64,000 nt of DNA from Kitasatospora viridis (GCF_007829815.1 NZ_VIWT01000008.1:91260-155259); one strand, 5' to 3'. Shown: positions 55,210 through 63,334, counted from the first letter of the stretch. A program made the numbers and translations. Notes: generated from the letters alone by a model not told the origin.

Positions 55210-56507
55210 AGGCTCACCTCCTGGCGGGCTTCCTGGATGCCGTACCAGGGTTCCCAGGCGCAGTCCCACGCCTTGGTGTCCATGCGCCGGGCCGCGAGGA
55301 TCTGTACGGTGGCCTGGCCGATCCGGGTCTGGGTCTCGGAACGGAGCAGACCGAACACCCAGCTCGCGGAGCGTTCGACCTCGGCGCCTTCCGCCAGGTC
55401 GTACGGCTCGGCAATGCCGGTCTTCTGCATCCGCTTGACGCCCTCGCGGGAGAACTGGTGCGCGAGCAGGAGCGGCATGGGGCGGCGGCCGGTGGAGACC
55501 AGCGTGGCGAAGCCCATCATCAGGTCGCGGACCTGCTCCCAACGGGCCTTGCGGCCGGGCTGGGGGTGCTCGACGTGGGTGAGCTGGTCGACGATCAGCG
55601 ACTTGGCGCCGAGGGCCTGGGCGTGCCGGACGAGGGCGGCCGGGGTGCGGCGGCCGGGCTCGGGGGAGATGACGTGCAGGCCGTCGCGCAGTTCGTCTCC
55701 CCGGGCAGCCAGGAAGTCCGCCAGGCGCTGGATCTCAGCTTCGGTACAGGTGCCCATCTGGTACTTGCGGTAGTCGATGGCGCAGATCTGGCAGGCGATG
55801 CGGTCCAGGGTCATCTGGACGCCGTTCTCCAGGGTGTAGAGGACGGTCTCTCGGCCGCGCAGCCACTCGCTGATGGCGGCCCACGTCATCGTCCAGCTCT
55901 TGCCGCCCTTGGGTGGGGCGGCCCAGACGGCGATCTCGCCGTCGTGGATGCCCCGGGTGTGCTGGTCGATGGCGTCGATGCCCAGGCACAGGCCGCTGAG
56001 GACGGCGCCCGTGGTGAGGCGGTGCTGGTAGCGGGCCAGGGAGTCGTTCAGGCCCTGGGTGGCCTCGATCTCGTTGGTGCGGTCGCGGACGGTCAGGGCC
56101 AGCTCGAACCAGCGCTCGGCCGCGAGGGCGACGACGTCAGTCCGCTCCCCCACGGTGGCCTTGGCGAGGTCGATGGCGACGTCGCGCTGGAGCCGCTGGC
56201 TGGTGGCCAGGACGTACTGGCTGTTGAGGGTGTCGATGGCCCAGGTGACGTCGTCGATCTGTAGGTCGTCGTCGGGCAGCGTGATGTCGCACTGCTCCAG
56301 GCGGTCGCCCCACTCCTCGGTGATCATCTCGCGGGAGGGGGCCTTGGCCCGGCCGCTGCGGTGGAAGTACTCGACGGCCCACTCGACCACCTCGCGCATC
56401 CCCTCGGTGGGGATGACGTCCAGGTCGAGGCCGACCACCGTGAGGCGGTCGAGGGCTTCGACATCGAGCAGTGAGCCGTAGAGGACGTTCTCGGCGTGCG
56501 TGGTCAC
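55206..56507 (-). CDS. dnaB: DnaB-like replicative helicase
   Basis: 433 residues from GTG 56507. A short N-terminal domain (1-110) precedes the RecA-type core with Walker A PPKGGKSWT (198-206), LGIDAIDQHTRGIHDGEI before it, Walker B SLIVDQL (303-309) and an arginine-finger region near the end (VFGLLRSETQTRIGQ). It unwinds the parental duplex as a hexamer on the lagging strand. No intein. It is followed by a helicase loader gene, so the element is independent of host DnaB. Confidence 0.87.
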   Translation of the reverse strand: MTTHAENVLYGSLLDVEALDRLTVVGLDLDVIPTEGMREVVEWAVEYFHRSGRAKAPSREMITEEWGDRLEQCDITLPDDDLQIDDVTWAIDTLNSQYVLATSQRLQRDVAIDLAKATVGERTDVVALAAERWFELALTVRDRTNEIEATQGLNDSLARYQHRLTTGAVLSGLCLGIDAIDQHTRGIHDGEIAVWAAPPKGGKSWTMTWAAISEWLRGRETVLYTLENGVQMTLDRIACQICAIDYRKYQMGTCTEAEIQRLADFLAARGDELRDGLHVISPEPGRRTPAALVRHAQALGAKSLIVDQLTHVEHPQPGRKARWEQVRDLMMGFATLVSTGRRPMPLLLAHQFSREGVKRMQKTGIAEPYDLAEGAEVERSASWVFGLLRSETQTRIGQATVQILAARRMDTKAWDCAWEPWYGIQEARQEVSL

Positions 56508-56510
56508 CGG

Positions 56511-57362
56511 CTACACCACCGTGATGGGGCGGGTGAGGCCGAGGTCGGCTTCCTGGCGGGAGATCTCGCGGCGGCGGGGGCGGAAGTCGGCGCCGGAGAC
56601 CTCGATGAAGTCGGACTGCTCGGAGAGCAGGCTCATCACATAGCCGCCGTAGCCGTCCTGGATCTGGTGCGGGGTGAGGTTGGTGGTGAGGATGACCGGC
56701 TGGCTGTTGGCCGCCCTGGAGCGGATGACCTGGTCGACCATGGATTCGACCATCTCCAGGCGGCCCTTGTGCTCCTTCCCGAGGTCGTCGATGGCGAGGA
56801 CCTCGGAGGCGTGGACGCGGCGGTTCCACTCGGCCCGTTCGGTCTCGTCGCGCCAGCCGCCGGTGAACAGGTCGATGATCGAGTTGAACTGGGCGGTGAA
56901 GACGTCTCGCGCCTGGGCCATGAGGGCCTTGGCCAGCAGGGTGAGCAGCAGGGTCTTGCCGGTTCCGGCGTCAGGGGACCAGAGGATGAGGTTGCGGCCC
57001 TGAGCGATGTTGCGGGCGCCGTTGACGGCGTACTGCATGATCTGGTCGCGGACGTGTTCGGGGACGGCGGTGGCGTCTTCCCAGTCGAGGCGCTGGTAGG
57101 CCAGCCCGATTCCGGCGTTGAGCATCCACAGGTGCATCAGCCACTGATCGGTGCAGCTGCAGTTCCAGGTGGCCACCTCGGGTGGGGCTGTCTGGTAGTC
57201 CCACCAGCGGTAGGTGTTGCCGTTCTGCTTGAGGCAGGTGACGCAGCTGGTCGTGGGGTCGAGCCACAGCCGGGGGCGGGCGGCGCGCAGCCGGGCGAAG
57301 TCGTGGTTGCTCAGGGGCTTGCAGGCCCTGGGAGCGGGGGCCGGGGTGAGGGGGTTCGTCAT
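56511..57362 (-). CDS. DnaC-type helicase loader (AAA+)
   Basis: 283 residues from ATG 57362 (overlaps previous stop). The N-terminal part has a zinc-ribbon set C40, C43, C68, C70 (CVTC, CSC), followed by an AAA+ core with Walker A PDAGTGKT (130-137), Walker B VLAIDDLG (188-195) and a sensor-like ILTTNLT. The arrangement resembles DnaC and DnaI loaders. It delivers the DnaB-like helicase to the origin. Confidence 0.85.
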   Translation of the reverse strand: MTNPLTPAPAPRACKPLSNHDFARLRAARPRLWLDPTTSCVTCLKQNGNTYRWWDYQTAPPEVATWNCSCTDQWLMHLWMLNAGIGLAYQRLDWEDATAVPEHVRDQIMQYAVNGARNIAQGRNLILWSPDAGTGKTLLLTLLAKALMAQARDVFTAQFNSIIDLFTGGWRDETERAEWNRRVHASEVLAIDDLGKEHKGRLEMVESMVDQVIRSRAANSQPVILTTNLTPHQIQDGYGGYVMSLLSEQSDFIEVSGADFRPRRREISRQEADLGLTRPITVV

Positions 57363-57745
57363 CGGGCGAGTCGCTCGGCGATGACGGCGGCGAAGTACGG
57401 GTCGCTGTTCTTGCAGAACCGCAGGGGGGTGACTGGGGCGTCGCGCCACTGGCCGTCGCAGTGCTCGTAGGCGAAGCGGGCGATGGCGGCGGCGTCGGTG
57501 CCCCACCGAGTGGAGAAGCCTTTGAAGATCCCGGCGATGCGCTCGGCCGGGATGGTGGCGTAGGGGATGCGACGCTCCGTGAGCTGCCGCAGGACGTAGT
57601 CCCGCAGCTCCTGCCACGTCCAGTCGGTGTCGGCCGTCAGGAGGTCGGCGGAGCGGACCGTACTGGCTGTCGTGGCGATCGGAGGCGCAGCGGGCCGCGA
57701 AGGGCCGGAGGAGACGTGGAGGGGTTCGGACAGGTCGAGGAGCAT
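57359..57745 (-). CDS. Replisome-linked hypothetical protein (128 aa)
   Basis: ATG 57745 was chosen because the start-associated decamer ends at this codon. The protein has a disordered N-terminus, then an ELRDYVLRQLTERRIPYATI helix pair and a GTDAAAIARFAYEHCDGQW ... FCKNSDPYFAAVIAERL C-terminal helical region; this signature recurs next to helicase loaders in actinophages. A role in loading or primer regulation is plausible, not shown. Confidence 0.65.
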   Translation of the reverse strand: MLLDLSEPLHVSSGPSRPAAPPIATTASTVRSADLLTADTDWTWQELRDYVLRQLTERRIPYATIPAERIAGIFKGFSTRWGTDAAAIARFAYEHCDGQWRDAPVTPLRFCKNSDPYFAAVIAERLAR

Positions 57746-57834
57746 GGCAGGGTTCTCCAACCGTGGCAAAGGGCTGGTGGCACGCTCAGGTGGCAGTCTG
57801 GGCGCGCTGGGGTGCTCGTGGTGGCAGCACGAGC
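57745..57834 (-). promoter_or_regulatory. Leader with decamer, TGCCA repeats and stem-loop
   Basis: AACCCTGCCA at 57745-57754 runs into the ATG. Further TGCCA copies lie at about 57764, 57778, 57791 and 57821. The last is the loop (CTGCCAC) of a perfect 7-bp stem GCTCGTG/CACGAGC (57814-57834). Confidence 0.7.
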
Positions 57835-57846
57835 GTGGCGTTCTCG

Positions 57847-57875
57847 ACGCTATCCGGGGGACTTGGCGGTGGCAA
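57847..57875 (-). promoter_or_regulatory. Promoter of the helicase-primase operon
   Basis: Minus strand: -35 TTGCCA (57870-57875), 17-bp spacer, -10 TAGCGT (57847-57852). The leader then runs about 95 nt through the TGCCA repeats to the ATG at 57745. Confidence 0.55.
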
Positions 57876-57898
57876 GCGACTGACAGGCTTGAAGATCG

Positions 57899-57939
57899 AA
57901 AAAGGCGGTGGTGGGGCTCGTTCGAGTCCCACCACCGCC
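57899..57939 (-). terminator. Intrinsic terminator after the 57957 gene
   Basis: A 12-bp perfect stem (GGCGGTGGTGGG and complement, 57904-57939) followed on the minus strand by TTTTT (57903-57899). This is the clearest Rho-independent terminator of the window. The loop region resembles a tRNA T-loop by chance. Confidence 0.85.
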
Positions 57940-57956
57940 GGTGCGCAGCCGGGGGT

Positions 57957-58820
57957 TCAGCTCTTCGGGCTGTGCATGCAGGCCACGTGGAGCGAGACGC
58001 CGCCGCCCTGGACGACGAAGTACCGTCCTCCGGGCACGCTCAGGCAGGTACACCGGCCGGAGTTGTCGATGGTCTCGGTGGTGGTGCCGAGCGGCATCCA
58101 GTCCTGCTCGAAGATCGTGAGGGTTCCGTCGGTGTAGAGGATGCCGTCTTCCTCGGCCTGGACGACCAGGGGCGCGACGGACCAGCCCTGCAGGACGAGC
58201 AGGTGGGTGAGGGCCTGGTGGAGGAACTCACGGCCCCGGGTCCGGATGACGGTGCGGTCCAGGCCGCCACCGGCGTCCGGGAACGGCTTGCGGGTGCCGC
58301 CGCCCACGAAGGCGTTGAGCAGCACGTTCAGCTGACGGGGGGAGAGCGTGCCGAGGGCTTCGATCAGGCGCTGGTCGGCGATCTGCTGCCAGACCTTCCG
58401 GCCGCCCTGGGGTAGGTCGGGTCCGGTGGCCTGCTGGAGTGCGGCACCGGTCATGATCAGCATGTCGTCGGTGACGGCGGGGGCCTCCGGCTGTGCGCGG
58501 CGTCGGGGTGCGGTGAGCAGCCGGGTGTCGGCGGTCGCGCTGCTTGCTGTGAAGTCGGTCAGGTCGTGCTGGACGGCCTCGTGGCCGTGGTGGAGCGTGA
58601 GCAGGTCGTGGTTCCTGCCGTGCCAGGCGGTGGCGGGGCCGCTGACGGGCGCGGAGATGACGCCGTCCACGCGGCGCCAGGTGGCGTGGCCGTCGTCGTC
58701 GGTGGAGAGGATTTCGGTGCCGACGAGGAACGGGGCAACCTCGGCGTTCACCAGGCCGGTGCGGGCGATGTAGTACGGCTGGGGGTCGCGGATGATCACG
58801 GGCTCGGTTCGGGAGGTCAC
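57957..58820 (-). CDS. Hypothetical protein (287 aa)
   Basis: GTG 58820. Beta-rich N-terminus (residues 10-80), Ala-rich helical middle (QQIADQRLIEALGTLSPRQLNVLLNAFVG) and a Cys/His-containing C-terminus (SGRCTCLSVPGG...HVACMHS). No family recognised. It is the last gene of the operon that starts at 60119 and ends at the strong terminator. Confidence 0.7.
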   Translation of the reverse strand: MTSRTEPVIIRDPQPYYIARTGLVNAEVAPFLVGTEILSTDDDGHATWRRVDGVISAPVSGPATAWHGRNHDLLTLHHGHEAVQHDLTDFTASSATADTRLLTAPRRRAQPEAPAVTDDMLIMTGAALQQATGPDLPQGGRKVWQQIADQRLIEALGTLSPRQLNVLLNAFVGGGTRKPFPDAGGGLDRTVIRTRGREFLHQALTHLLVLQGWSVAPLVVQAEEDGILYTDGTLTIFEQDWMPLGTTTETIDNSGRCTCLSVPGGRYFVVQGGGVSLHVACMHSPKS

Positions 58821-58828
58821 GGTGTCTC

Positions 58829-59326
58829 TCAGGAGTGGTGGGAGGGGCGGGCCGGACGGGGGTTCACGCCGTAGGTCCTCGCGATGCTGATGCAGACGTT
58901 GACGGCGTTGACGAGTGCGACCCCGTCGATCACCTGGTTGTAGGCCAGGACGTGCGCGAGCCGCTCGACGTCCGGGATGGTAAGGCGGAGTTCACCAGGT
59001 TCGGTGCTGCGGCGCGCTGCACTGAAGCTGCGGCCCTTGCGGAACTTGTACGGGAACGCTTCCTGGCCCGGGTAGACGTCCTTGCCGTATCGGCGGTGGC
59101 CTCGGTGCCACTCTGGGGCGTCGGCCTTGCCGAAGAAGATCGTGCCGACCTCGCGCGGGTTGAAGTGCGGGAACCGGAGGGGCGGGTAGCCGTCCGGGAC
59201 CTCGGTCCGGGTGTCGAGCGGGAACTGGTCGTCCTGGAAGAGGCTCCCGCTGCTCGGCACGGGTGTGGGGCCGTCGAGGTCGGCCGAGGCCACCACCAGG
59301 GGGTCCTGGGGGGTGTCGCTCATCAT
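58829..59326 (-). CDS. Hypothetical protein (165 aa)
   Basis: Tandem ATGs at 59326 and 59323; GGAAGAG upstream. A polar N-terminus, then PPLRFPHFNPREVGTIFFGK and a Lys/Arg-rich segment (YKFRKGRSFSAARRS). Near the C-terminus a NQVIDGVALVNAVNVCISIART helix is weakly hydrophobic. No known family. Confidence 0.65.
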   Translation of the reverse strand: MMSDTPQDPLVVASADLDGPTPVPSSGSLFQDDQFPLDTRTEVPDGYPPLRFPHFNPREVGTIFFGKADAPEWHRGHRRYGKDVYPGQEAFPYKFRKGRSFSAARRSTEPGELRLTIPDVERLAHVLAYNQVIDGVALVNAVNVCISIARTYGVNPRPARPSHHS

Positions 59327-59350
59327 GTCGCTCTTCCTTCCGGAGGTGGT

Positions 59351-59383
59351 CGCCGGGCCACGCGGTTGATCGGTGGCCCGGCG
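59351..59383 (-). terminator. Hairpin after the 59391 gene
   Basis: An 11-bp stem (CGCCGGGCCAC and complement) with an 11-nt loop, just after the minus-strand stop. Genes downstream are close, so it may only attenuate. Confidence 0.55.
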
Positions 59384-59390
59384 GGTCGTT

Positions 59391-60119
59391 CTAGGCAGCG
59401 GGCGTGGCGGATCGCAGGTGGATGCTCAGGCGCCCCGGAACCAGGGTGGTGATCTTGGGGATCAGGGCGGCGGCACGGCTGCGGGTGCGGCGGCCGAGCA
59501 GGAACCTCCGGAAACGGTCCTCGTCGAGCACCCGGCTGGGCGCGGTGACGGCCAGGTAGTCGGCGCGGCTGATCGTTCCGTCTGCCAGCCCCTGCTCCAG
59601 GAGGGCCTGGCTGGGGGTGTTGGTGTCGGCGGTGGCCTCGCGGGTCCACATCATGCCGGTGCCGTCGATCAGCTGCTCCTCCCGGTCGCCGGGCTGGGCG
59701 GTGCGGTAGTGGCCCTTGCCGTCGCGGGGGGTGAGGTCGGTCGCCGTGCCCGTGTTCTCGGACACGACGTCGAAGTGGGTGGAGACGATCTCGCTGATCT
59801 CCTTCCTGCGCCGCTCAACGGCGGTCTGGACCGCGTCGAGGGTGCGCTTCTCCTCCAGCAGGCGCTTCAGCTCGGTCGCGCGCAAGGCACGGCGGGTGGC
59901 GGGCGCGACGCACTTGAAGACGGCGGGGACCTGGCCGAGAGCCTGCGCGAGGTCGTCGGGGACCTTGGTGACAGCGGGCATCTTGGAGACGGTGGGCTTG
60001 GCCGGGGCGGCGGGTGTGGTGGTGACGAGCTTCGTGAGCATCTCAGCGAGCGACGTGGTGCCGTCGGTGGCGTAGACGGCGACGTCAGCGGTGAAGGTGG
60101 GCACGAGTGCGGTGGTCAT
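59391..60119 (-). CDS. Hypothetical actinophage-like protein (242 aa)
   Basis: ATG 60119 was chosen: the decamer and Shine-Dalgarno-like purines precede it. A helical region at residues 75-115 (ATRRALRATELKRLLEEKRTLDAVQ) is followed by DVVSENTGTATDLTPRDGKGHYR and a C-terminal DRFRRFLLGRRTRSRAAALIP. Similar proteins appear in the early regions of actinophages near replication genes, without known function. Controlled by a family-1 operator. Confidence 0.65.
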   Translation of the reverse strand: MTTALVPTFTADVAVYATDGTTSLAEMLTKLVTTTPAAPAKPTVSKMPAVTKVPDDLAQALGQVPAVFKCVAPATRRALRATELKRLLEEKRTLDAVQTAVERRRKEISEIVSTHFDVVSENTGTATDLTPRDGKGHYRTAQPGDREEQLIDGTGMMWTREATADTNTPSQALLEQGLADGTISRADYLAVTAPSRVLDEDRFRRFLLGRRTRSRAAALIPKITTLVPGRLSIHLRSATPAA

Positions 60120-60149
60120 GGCAGGGTTTCTCCCTTTGGCAGGTAAGGG
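60119..60149 (-). promoter_or_regulatory. Leader: start-associated decamer and small stem-loop
   Basis: AACCCTGCCA at 60119-60128 (minus strand) ends at the A of the ATG. CCCTT/AAGGG stem at 60132-60149 has loop ACCTGCCA. Confidence 0.65.
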
Positions 60150-60168
60150 GGCCGTACTGGCAATAATC

Positions 60169-60197
60169 AAGCTACCCTGATATCTAGGTGACGTCAA
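60169..60197 (-). promoter_or_regulatory. Promoter with family-1 operator
   Basis: Minus strand: -35 TTGACG, 17-bp spacer with CACCTAGATATCAGGGT, -10 TAGCTT. Dyad centre at the ATATC core (60179-60184). Confidence 0.7.
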
Positions 60198-60200
60198 TAT

Positions 60201-60237
60201 GAGAAAAGGCCGGTAGGAGAATTCCCCTACCGGCCTT
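60201..60237 (-). terminator. Intrinsic terminator of the DinG gene
   Basis: A perfect 12-bp stem (AAGGCCGGTAGG and complement) with an 8-nt loop; on the minus strand the last arm is followed by TTCTC, so the A/T run continues from the stem. Located 20 bases after the stop and directly before the next operator promoter. Confidence 0.8.
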
Positions 60238-60256
60238 CACAGGCTTGAAGATTCAT

Positions 60257-62407
60257 TCAGGAGGCAGCGCCGAGGGCCTCGCGCCAGGCAGCGTAGTAGG
60301 TCTTGACGTCGTCGAGGGACGTGGTGACCGGCGCCGGGGGGAGCCCTCGGACGATGTTCTTGCCCCAGTGGGTGGTGGACAGGCGGGGGTCGAGGATGGC
60401 GACGATGCCGTAGTCCGTGACGGTGCGCAGGAGTCGGCCGAAGCCCTGTCCCAGGGTGAGCATCATCAGGGGCAGCGCCAGCTCGGCGAAGTCGTTGCCG
60501 CCGCGCTCCTTGATCTTCTTGGAGCGGGCCGCGATCACCGGGTCGCTGGGGACAGCGAAGGGGAGCTTCATCATGACGACGAGGCGGTTCGTGTCGCCCG
60601 GGAAGTCAACGCCGACGAAAAACGACTTCATGCCGAACAGGACGCTGTCCTTCTGCTCCTTGAACTTCTGGGCGATCTCCTTGTTGGTGTGGTCCTTGCC
60701 CTGCATGTACACGGGGAACCCGGCGGCCCCGATGCGCTCGGCCAGCAGGTTGTAGGCCGCGATCATGTCGGTCTTCGAGGTGAAGAGCAGCATGGCTCCG
60801 CCTCGGGCGGCATCGCGGACGAGCATGGCGATGGTCTCGATGGCCCAGGTCTGCCAGGCGGCGCGGGCGTCCTTGTCCTTGGCGGAGGGGATGGGCATCG
60901 GCTCGCCCGCCTCGGTCTTGGCGCCGGGGACGTACATGAGCATCTGCCGCTCGTAGTCGAAGGGCGTGCCGACGTCGAGCGTGGTGGCCTTCTCCAGGCC
61001 GAGCGTCTTGGCCGCGTAGCTGAAGCCGGAGTTGCCGGTGCTGAGGGTGGCCGAGAGGATGACGGCCGAGGTCTCGTTCCACAGCTCCTCGCGGAGGATG
61101 GGGCCGACTTCGATGGGGCACGCGGTGAGGGCCCAGCGGGTGACCTGCTCCCCGGTCTTCTTGCTGCGGGCGGTGTAGGTCTCGGGCCAGGCGACCATGT
61201 CGATCTCAGGGGCCTCCAGGACCCGGGCGATGTTGGTGAGGTAGCTCTCGCCGAGGGTCAGCAGGCGCTTCTGCTTCGTGCCCTGGGCGCCCTTCTCACC
61301 CTTGGTGATCTTGGCGGCCTTGATCTTGTGCCAGGCGCGGGTGATGGCCTGGGTGAGGGCCTCGAAGACGGGGTAGTGCTCCTCGACGAAGTCGACGTCG
61401 AGGGTGGCTCCTTCGATCTCCATGAGCTTGACGACGATCTCGCGGATCTCGACGAGCTTGGCCTGGATCGTCTCGACGAGCTTCTCGGTGTCGCGGATGG
61501 CTTCGAGGTCACGTTCGGCGTTCTCGTCGTCGGTAGCGCTCTGGAGGGTCACGAAGTTCAGGGCCTGGTCGGCCCAGGCGAGGATGCCGCCCTCCTTGAC
61601 CTCGAAGCCGAGGGTGCTCTGGGCGGTCTCGGGCAGTTCGTGGCCCTCGTCGAAGATCATGAGGTCGCGGTCGCCGAGGATGACGGACTCGCCGATGCCG
61701 TTCTCGTTGCTCTCGGCGATGGACATCTTCACCTTGACGTCGAGCATCGCCATCTTGTGGTTGGTGACCACGATGTTGGCCTCGGCGGCCTCGTCCTTGG
61801 CCTTGTAGCCGAAGCAGGTCTGGCCGAACGCGCAGCCGGAGCGGCCGGGGCACTCGTTCGCGCCGACGGCGACGTGCCTCCACTCCTCGGGGGCCACCGG
61901 GGTGGTGAGGGTGTCGCGGTCGCCGGTGGAGGTGGAGCCGTCGGCCATCGTCTCCTCGATGAGGTCGGCCAGGTTGGCGACCTGCTCGGAGGTGGCCTCC
62001 TGCAGCTTGTCCTTGCAGACGTACTGCCCGAGGCCCTTCAGCGGCGCGTAGGTGAAATCGACCGGGAGGTGCTCCTTCAGGAACGGGAGGTCCTTCTCCA
62101 GGTACTGGGTCATCAGCGCGAGGGTGGAGGTGGCGATGACGACCCGGCCTCCGGCGATCCGGCCGTTGCGGCTGACGCCGAGGATGGCCGGGATCAGCGC
62201 GCCGAGACTCTTGCCGGTGCCGGTACCGGCTTCCGCGAGGAGGTGCTGGGGGGCCGGGTCCGTCTCGCAGGCGGTGATGACGGCTTCGATCGCGGCGGCG
62301 AGCTTCTGCTGGGCCGGGCGGGCGGTGTAGCCGGGGAGGCGGGAGGCCAGGACGTTCTCGGCGTCGGCGAAGGTGCGGAGCTGGGGTTCGGGGGTGGCGG
62401 TCGTCAT
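60257..62407 (-). CDS. dinG: DinG/XPD-like Fe-S DNA helicase
   Basis: 716 residues from ATG 62407. Walker A AEAGTGTGKS (58-67); four cysteines C131, C186, C192 and C198 spaced as in the XPD/DinG 4Fe-4S domain; DEGH box 253-256; NIVVTNH motif (211-217); and late SAT-like LSATLSTGNSGF and GLGRLLRT-type QGFGRLLRT motif VI. It unwinds 5'-3' and can resolve R-loops and G-rich structures, useful at a GC-rich origin. It reads away from the candidate origin, first gene to the left of it, under a family-1 operator. Confidence 0.88.
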   Translation of the reverse strand: MTTATPEPQLRTFADAENVLASRLPGYTARPAQQKLAAAIEAVITACETDPAPQHLLAEAGTGTGKSLGALIPAILGVSRNGRIAGGRVVIATSTLALMTQYLEKDLPFLKEHLPVDFTYAPLKGLGQYVCKDKLQEATSEQVANLADLIEETMADGSTSTGDRDTLTTPVAPEEWRHVAVGANECPGRSGCAFGQTCFGYKAKDEAAEANIVVTNHKMAMLDVKVKMSIAESNENGIGESVILGDRDLMIFDEGHELPETAQSTLGFEVKEGGILAWADQALNFVTLQSATDDENAERDLEAIRDTEKLVETIQAKLVEIREIVVKLMEIEGATLDVDFVEEHYPVFEALTQAITRAWHKIKAAKITKGEKGAQGTKQKRLLTLGESYLTNIARVLEAPEIDMVAWPETYTARSKKTGEQVTRWALTACPIEVGPILREELWNETSAVILSATLSTGNSGFSYAAKTLGLEKATTLDVGTPFDYERQMLMYVPGAKTEAGEPMPIPSAKDKDARAAWQTWAIETIAMLVRDAARGGAMLLFTSKTDMIAAYNLLAERIGAAGFPVYMQGKDHTNKEIAQKFKEQKDSVLFGMKSFFVGVDFPGDTNRLVVMMKLPFAVPSDPVIAARSKKIKERGGNDFAELALPLMMLTLGQGFGRLLRTVTDYGIVAILDPRLSTTHWGKNIVRGLPPAPVTTSLDDVKTYYAAWREALGAAS

Positions 62408-62452
62408 GGTGGCAGGTTCCCCTCGGCAGCGGGTGTTGGTGGCAGGAATTGC

Positions 62453-62482
62453 AATTTAGCAACCGTGATATCTAGGTGTCAA
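62453..62482 (-). promoter_or_regulatory. Promoter with family-1 operator upstream of dinG
   Basis: Minus strand: -35 TTGACA (62477-62482), 18-bp spacer CCTAGATATCACGGTTGC, -10 TAAATT (62453-62458). The -35 is consensus. Leader of about 45 nt carries TGCCA copies at 62410 and near 62441. Confidence 0.75.
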
Positions 62483-63004
62483 TATGATTCCTGGAACTGG
62501 TGCTCGGGCGTGGCCGGGTTCGCTCGAACGCTCGTTCTTGCGTCGTCGCAGGTGAGGGGTTGTGGACACGCCGGGGCGCCAAGAGGGGGGTATGCGTGCA
62601 TCCACAGGCTGTGGACGAGTAGGGTTAGCCCCGCAGCGCGCGGGTGCCTTGTCGCTAGAGGCCCCTGCGCTGAAGGCCGAGTGCGTGCCCTGGGTTGGCC
62701 CCCGGGAAACGCAAGAGGCCCCCGGGAGACGGATTGGCTGTCCGACGCATCCGGGGGCTCCGACAACCACCCGCCGCTAGTGGGTGTCGCGTTGTCGGTG
62801 GCCGCGCAACCTTTCGTCCTCAAAACCCTGAGGAGGTCGCTGGCATGCACCAGCGTACCCTGCGGCGGGCCGCCGCGAGTACCCCACGCCGATTCGACAC
62901 GCCACGCGCTCTGGGGCTCACGGCGTCGCTCTCCCCATCAGCCGCTCTGATGAGGTTGAATGCTGTCCAGGTTCGGATCGCCCGCCAAGCACCGCAACCG
63001 TCTG

Positions 63005-63030
63005 CTTCACCTGCCACACCTGCCACCACC
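63005..63030 (+). repeat. CCTGCCA direct repeats in the origin region
   Basis: Two adjacent CCTGCCACA/CCTGCCACC units on the plus strand. They match the heptamer found in leaders across the element, here in the orientation of the rightward gene at 63364. Confidence 0.55.
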
Positions 63031-63103
63031 ACCACCGTGGGCGTCGCCACCGCGCACGGGCTTCGACAGGACGTTCGTACGATGCTGCCTTCAGAAAACA
63101 GTG

Positions 63104-63142
63104 ACGGGCGGCCTCTCACCTGCCACGGAGAGAGCCGCCCGT
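63104..63142 (+). promoter_or_regulatory. Stem-loop with CCTGCCA loop
   Basis: Stem ACGGGCGGC-CTCTC paired with GAGAG-A-GCCGCCCGT (one bulged A); the 10-nt loop is ACCTGCCACG. No T-run follows, so termination is unlikely to be its main role. Confidence 0.6.
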
Positions 63143-63197
63143 TCACAGCCAGCTCCAAGGAGCGGCGAGGTGGTAAGGGGATGACCCCTTGCCCGGT

Positions 63198-63225
63198 CAG
63201 GTCCGAAACTGCCGATCCGGACCTG
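63198..63225. repeat. Inverted repeat CAGGTCCG/CGGACCTG
   Basis: Perfect 8-bp arms with a 12-nt centre, ten bases before the first iteron. It could be an initiator-binding or structural element of an origin. Confidence 0.55.
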
Positions 63226-63234
63226 CTGCGGCGC

Positions 63235-63290
63235 GCGGTTTGTTCAACCAGGCCGTCACCGCTCAGTAGTGCGGTTTGTTCAACCAGGCC
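63235..63290. repeat. Two iteron-like 20-bp direct repeats
   Basis: GCGGTTTGTTCAACCAGGCC at 63235-63254 and again, identical, at 63271-63290; 36 bp between starts. AT-rich centres within GC-rich flanks are typical of iterons bound by plasmid initiators. Confidence 0.65.
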
Positions 63291-63334
63291 ACCACTGGCC
63301 ACAGCCGCCTTCTAAGCGCATCGCGTCGATCTCA

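Noticed and set aside
57915..57936. TTCGAGTCCCACC resembling a tRNA T-arm/attachment core
   Set aside because: It sits in the loop and arm of a clear intrinsic terminator followed by TTTTT on the minus strand; no other tRNA parts are present.
60245..62950. 901-codon plus-strand open frame opposite dinG
   Set aside because: It is the antisense shadow of dinG in GC-rich DNA, with Gly/Val/Ala/Asp/Leu-rich low-complexity translation and no motifs.
62845..63315. 156-codon plus-strand frame in the candidate origin, preceded by AGGAGG
   Set aside because: Codon third positions are not biased after the first 30 codons, the iterons are translated as repeats, and no family is seen. Left as noncoding, though a short peptide at its start cannot be excluded.
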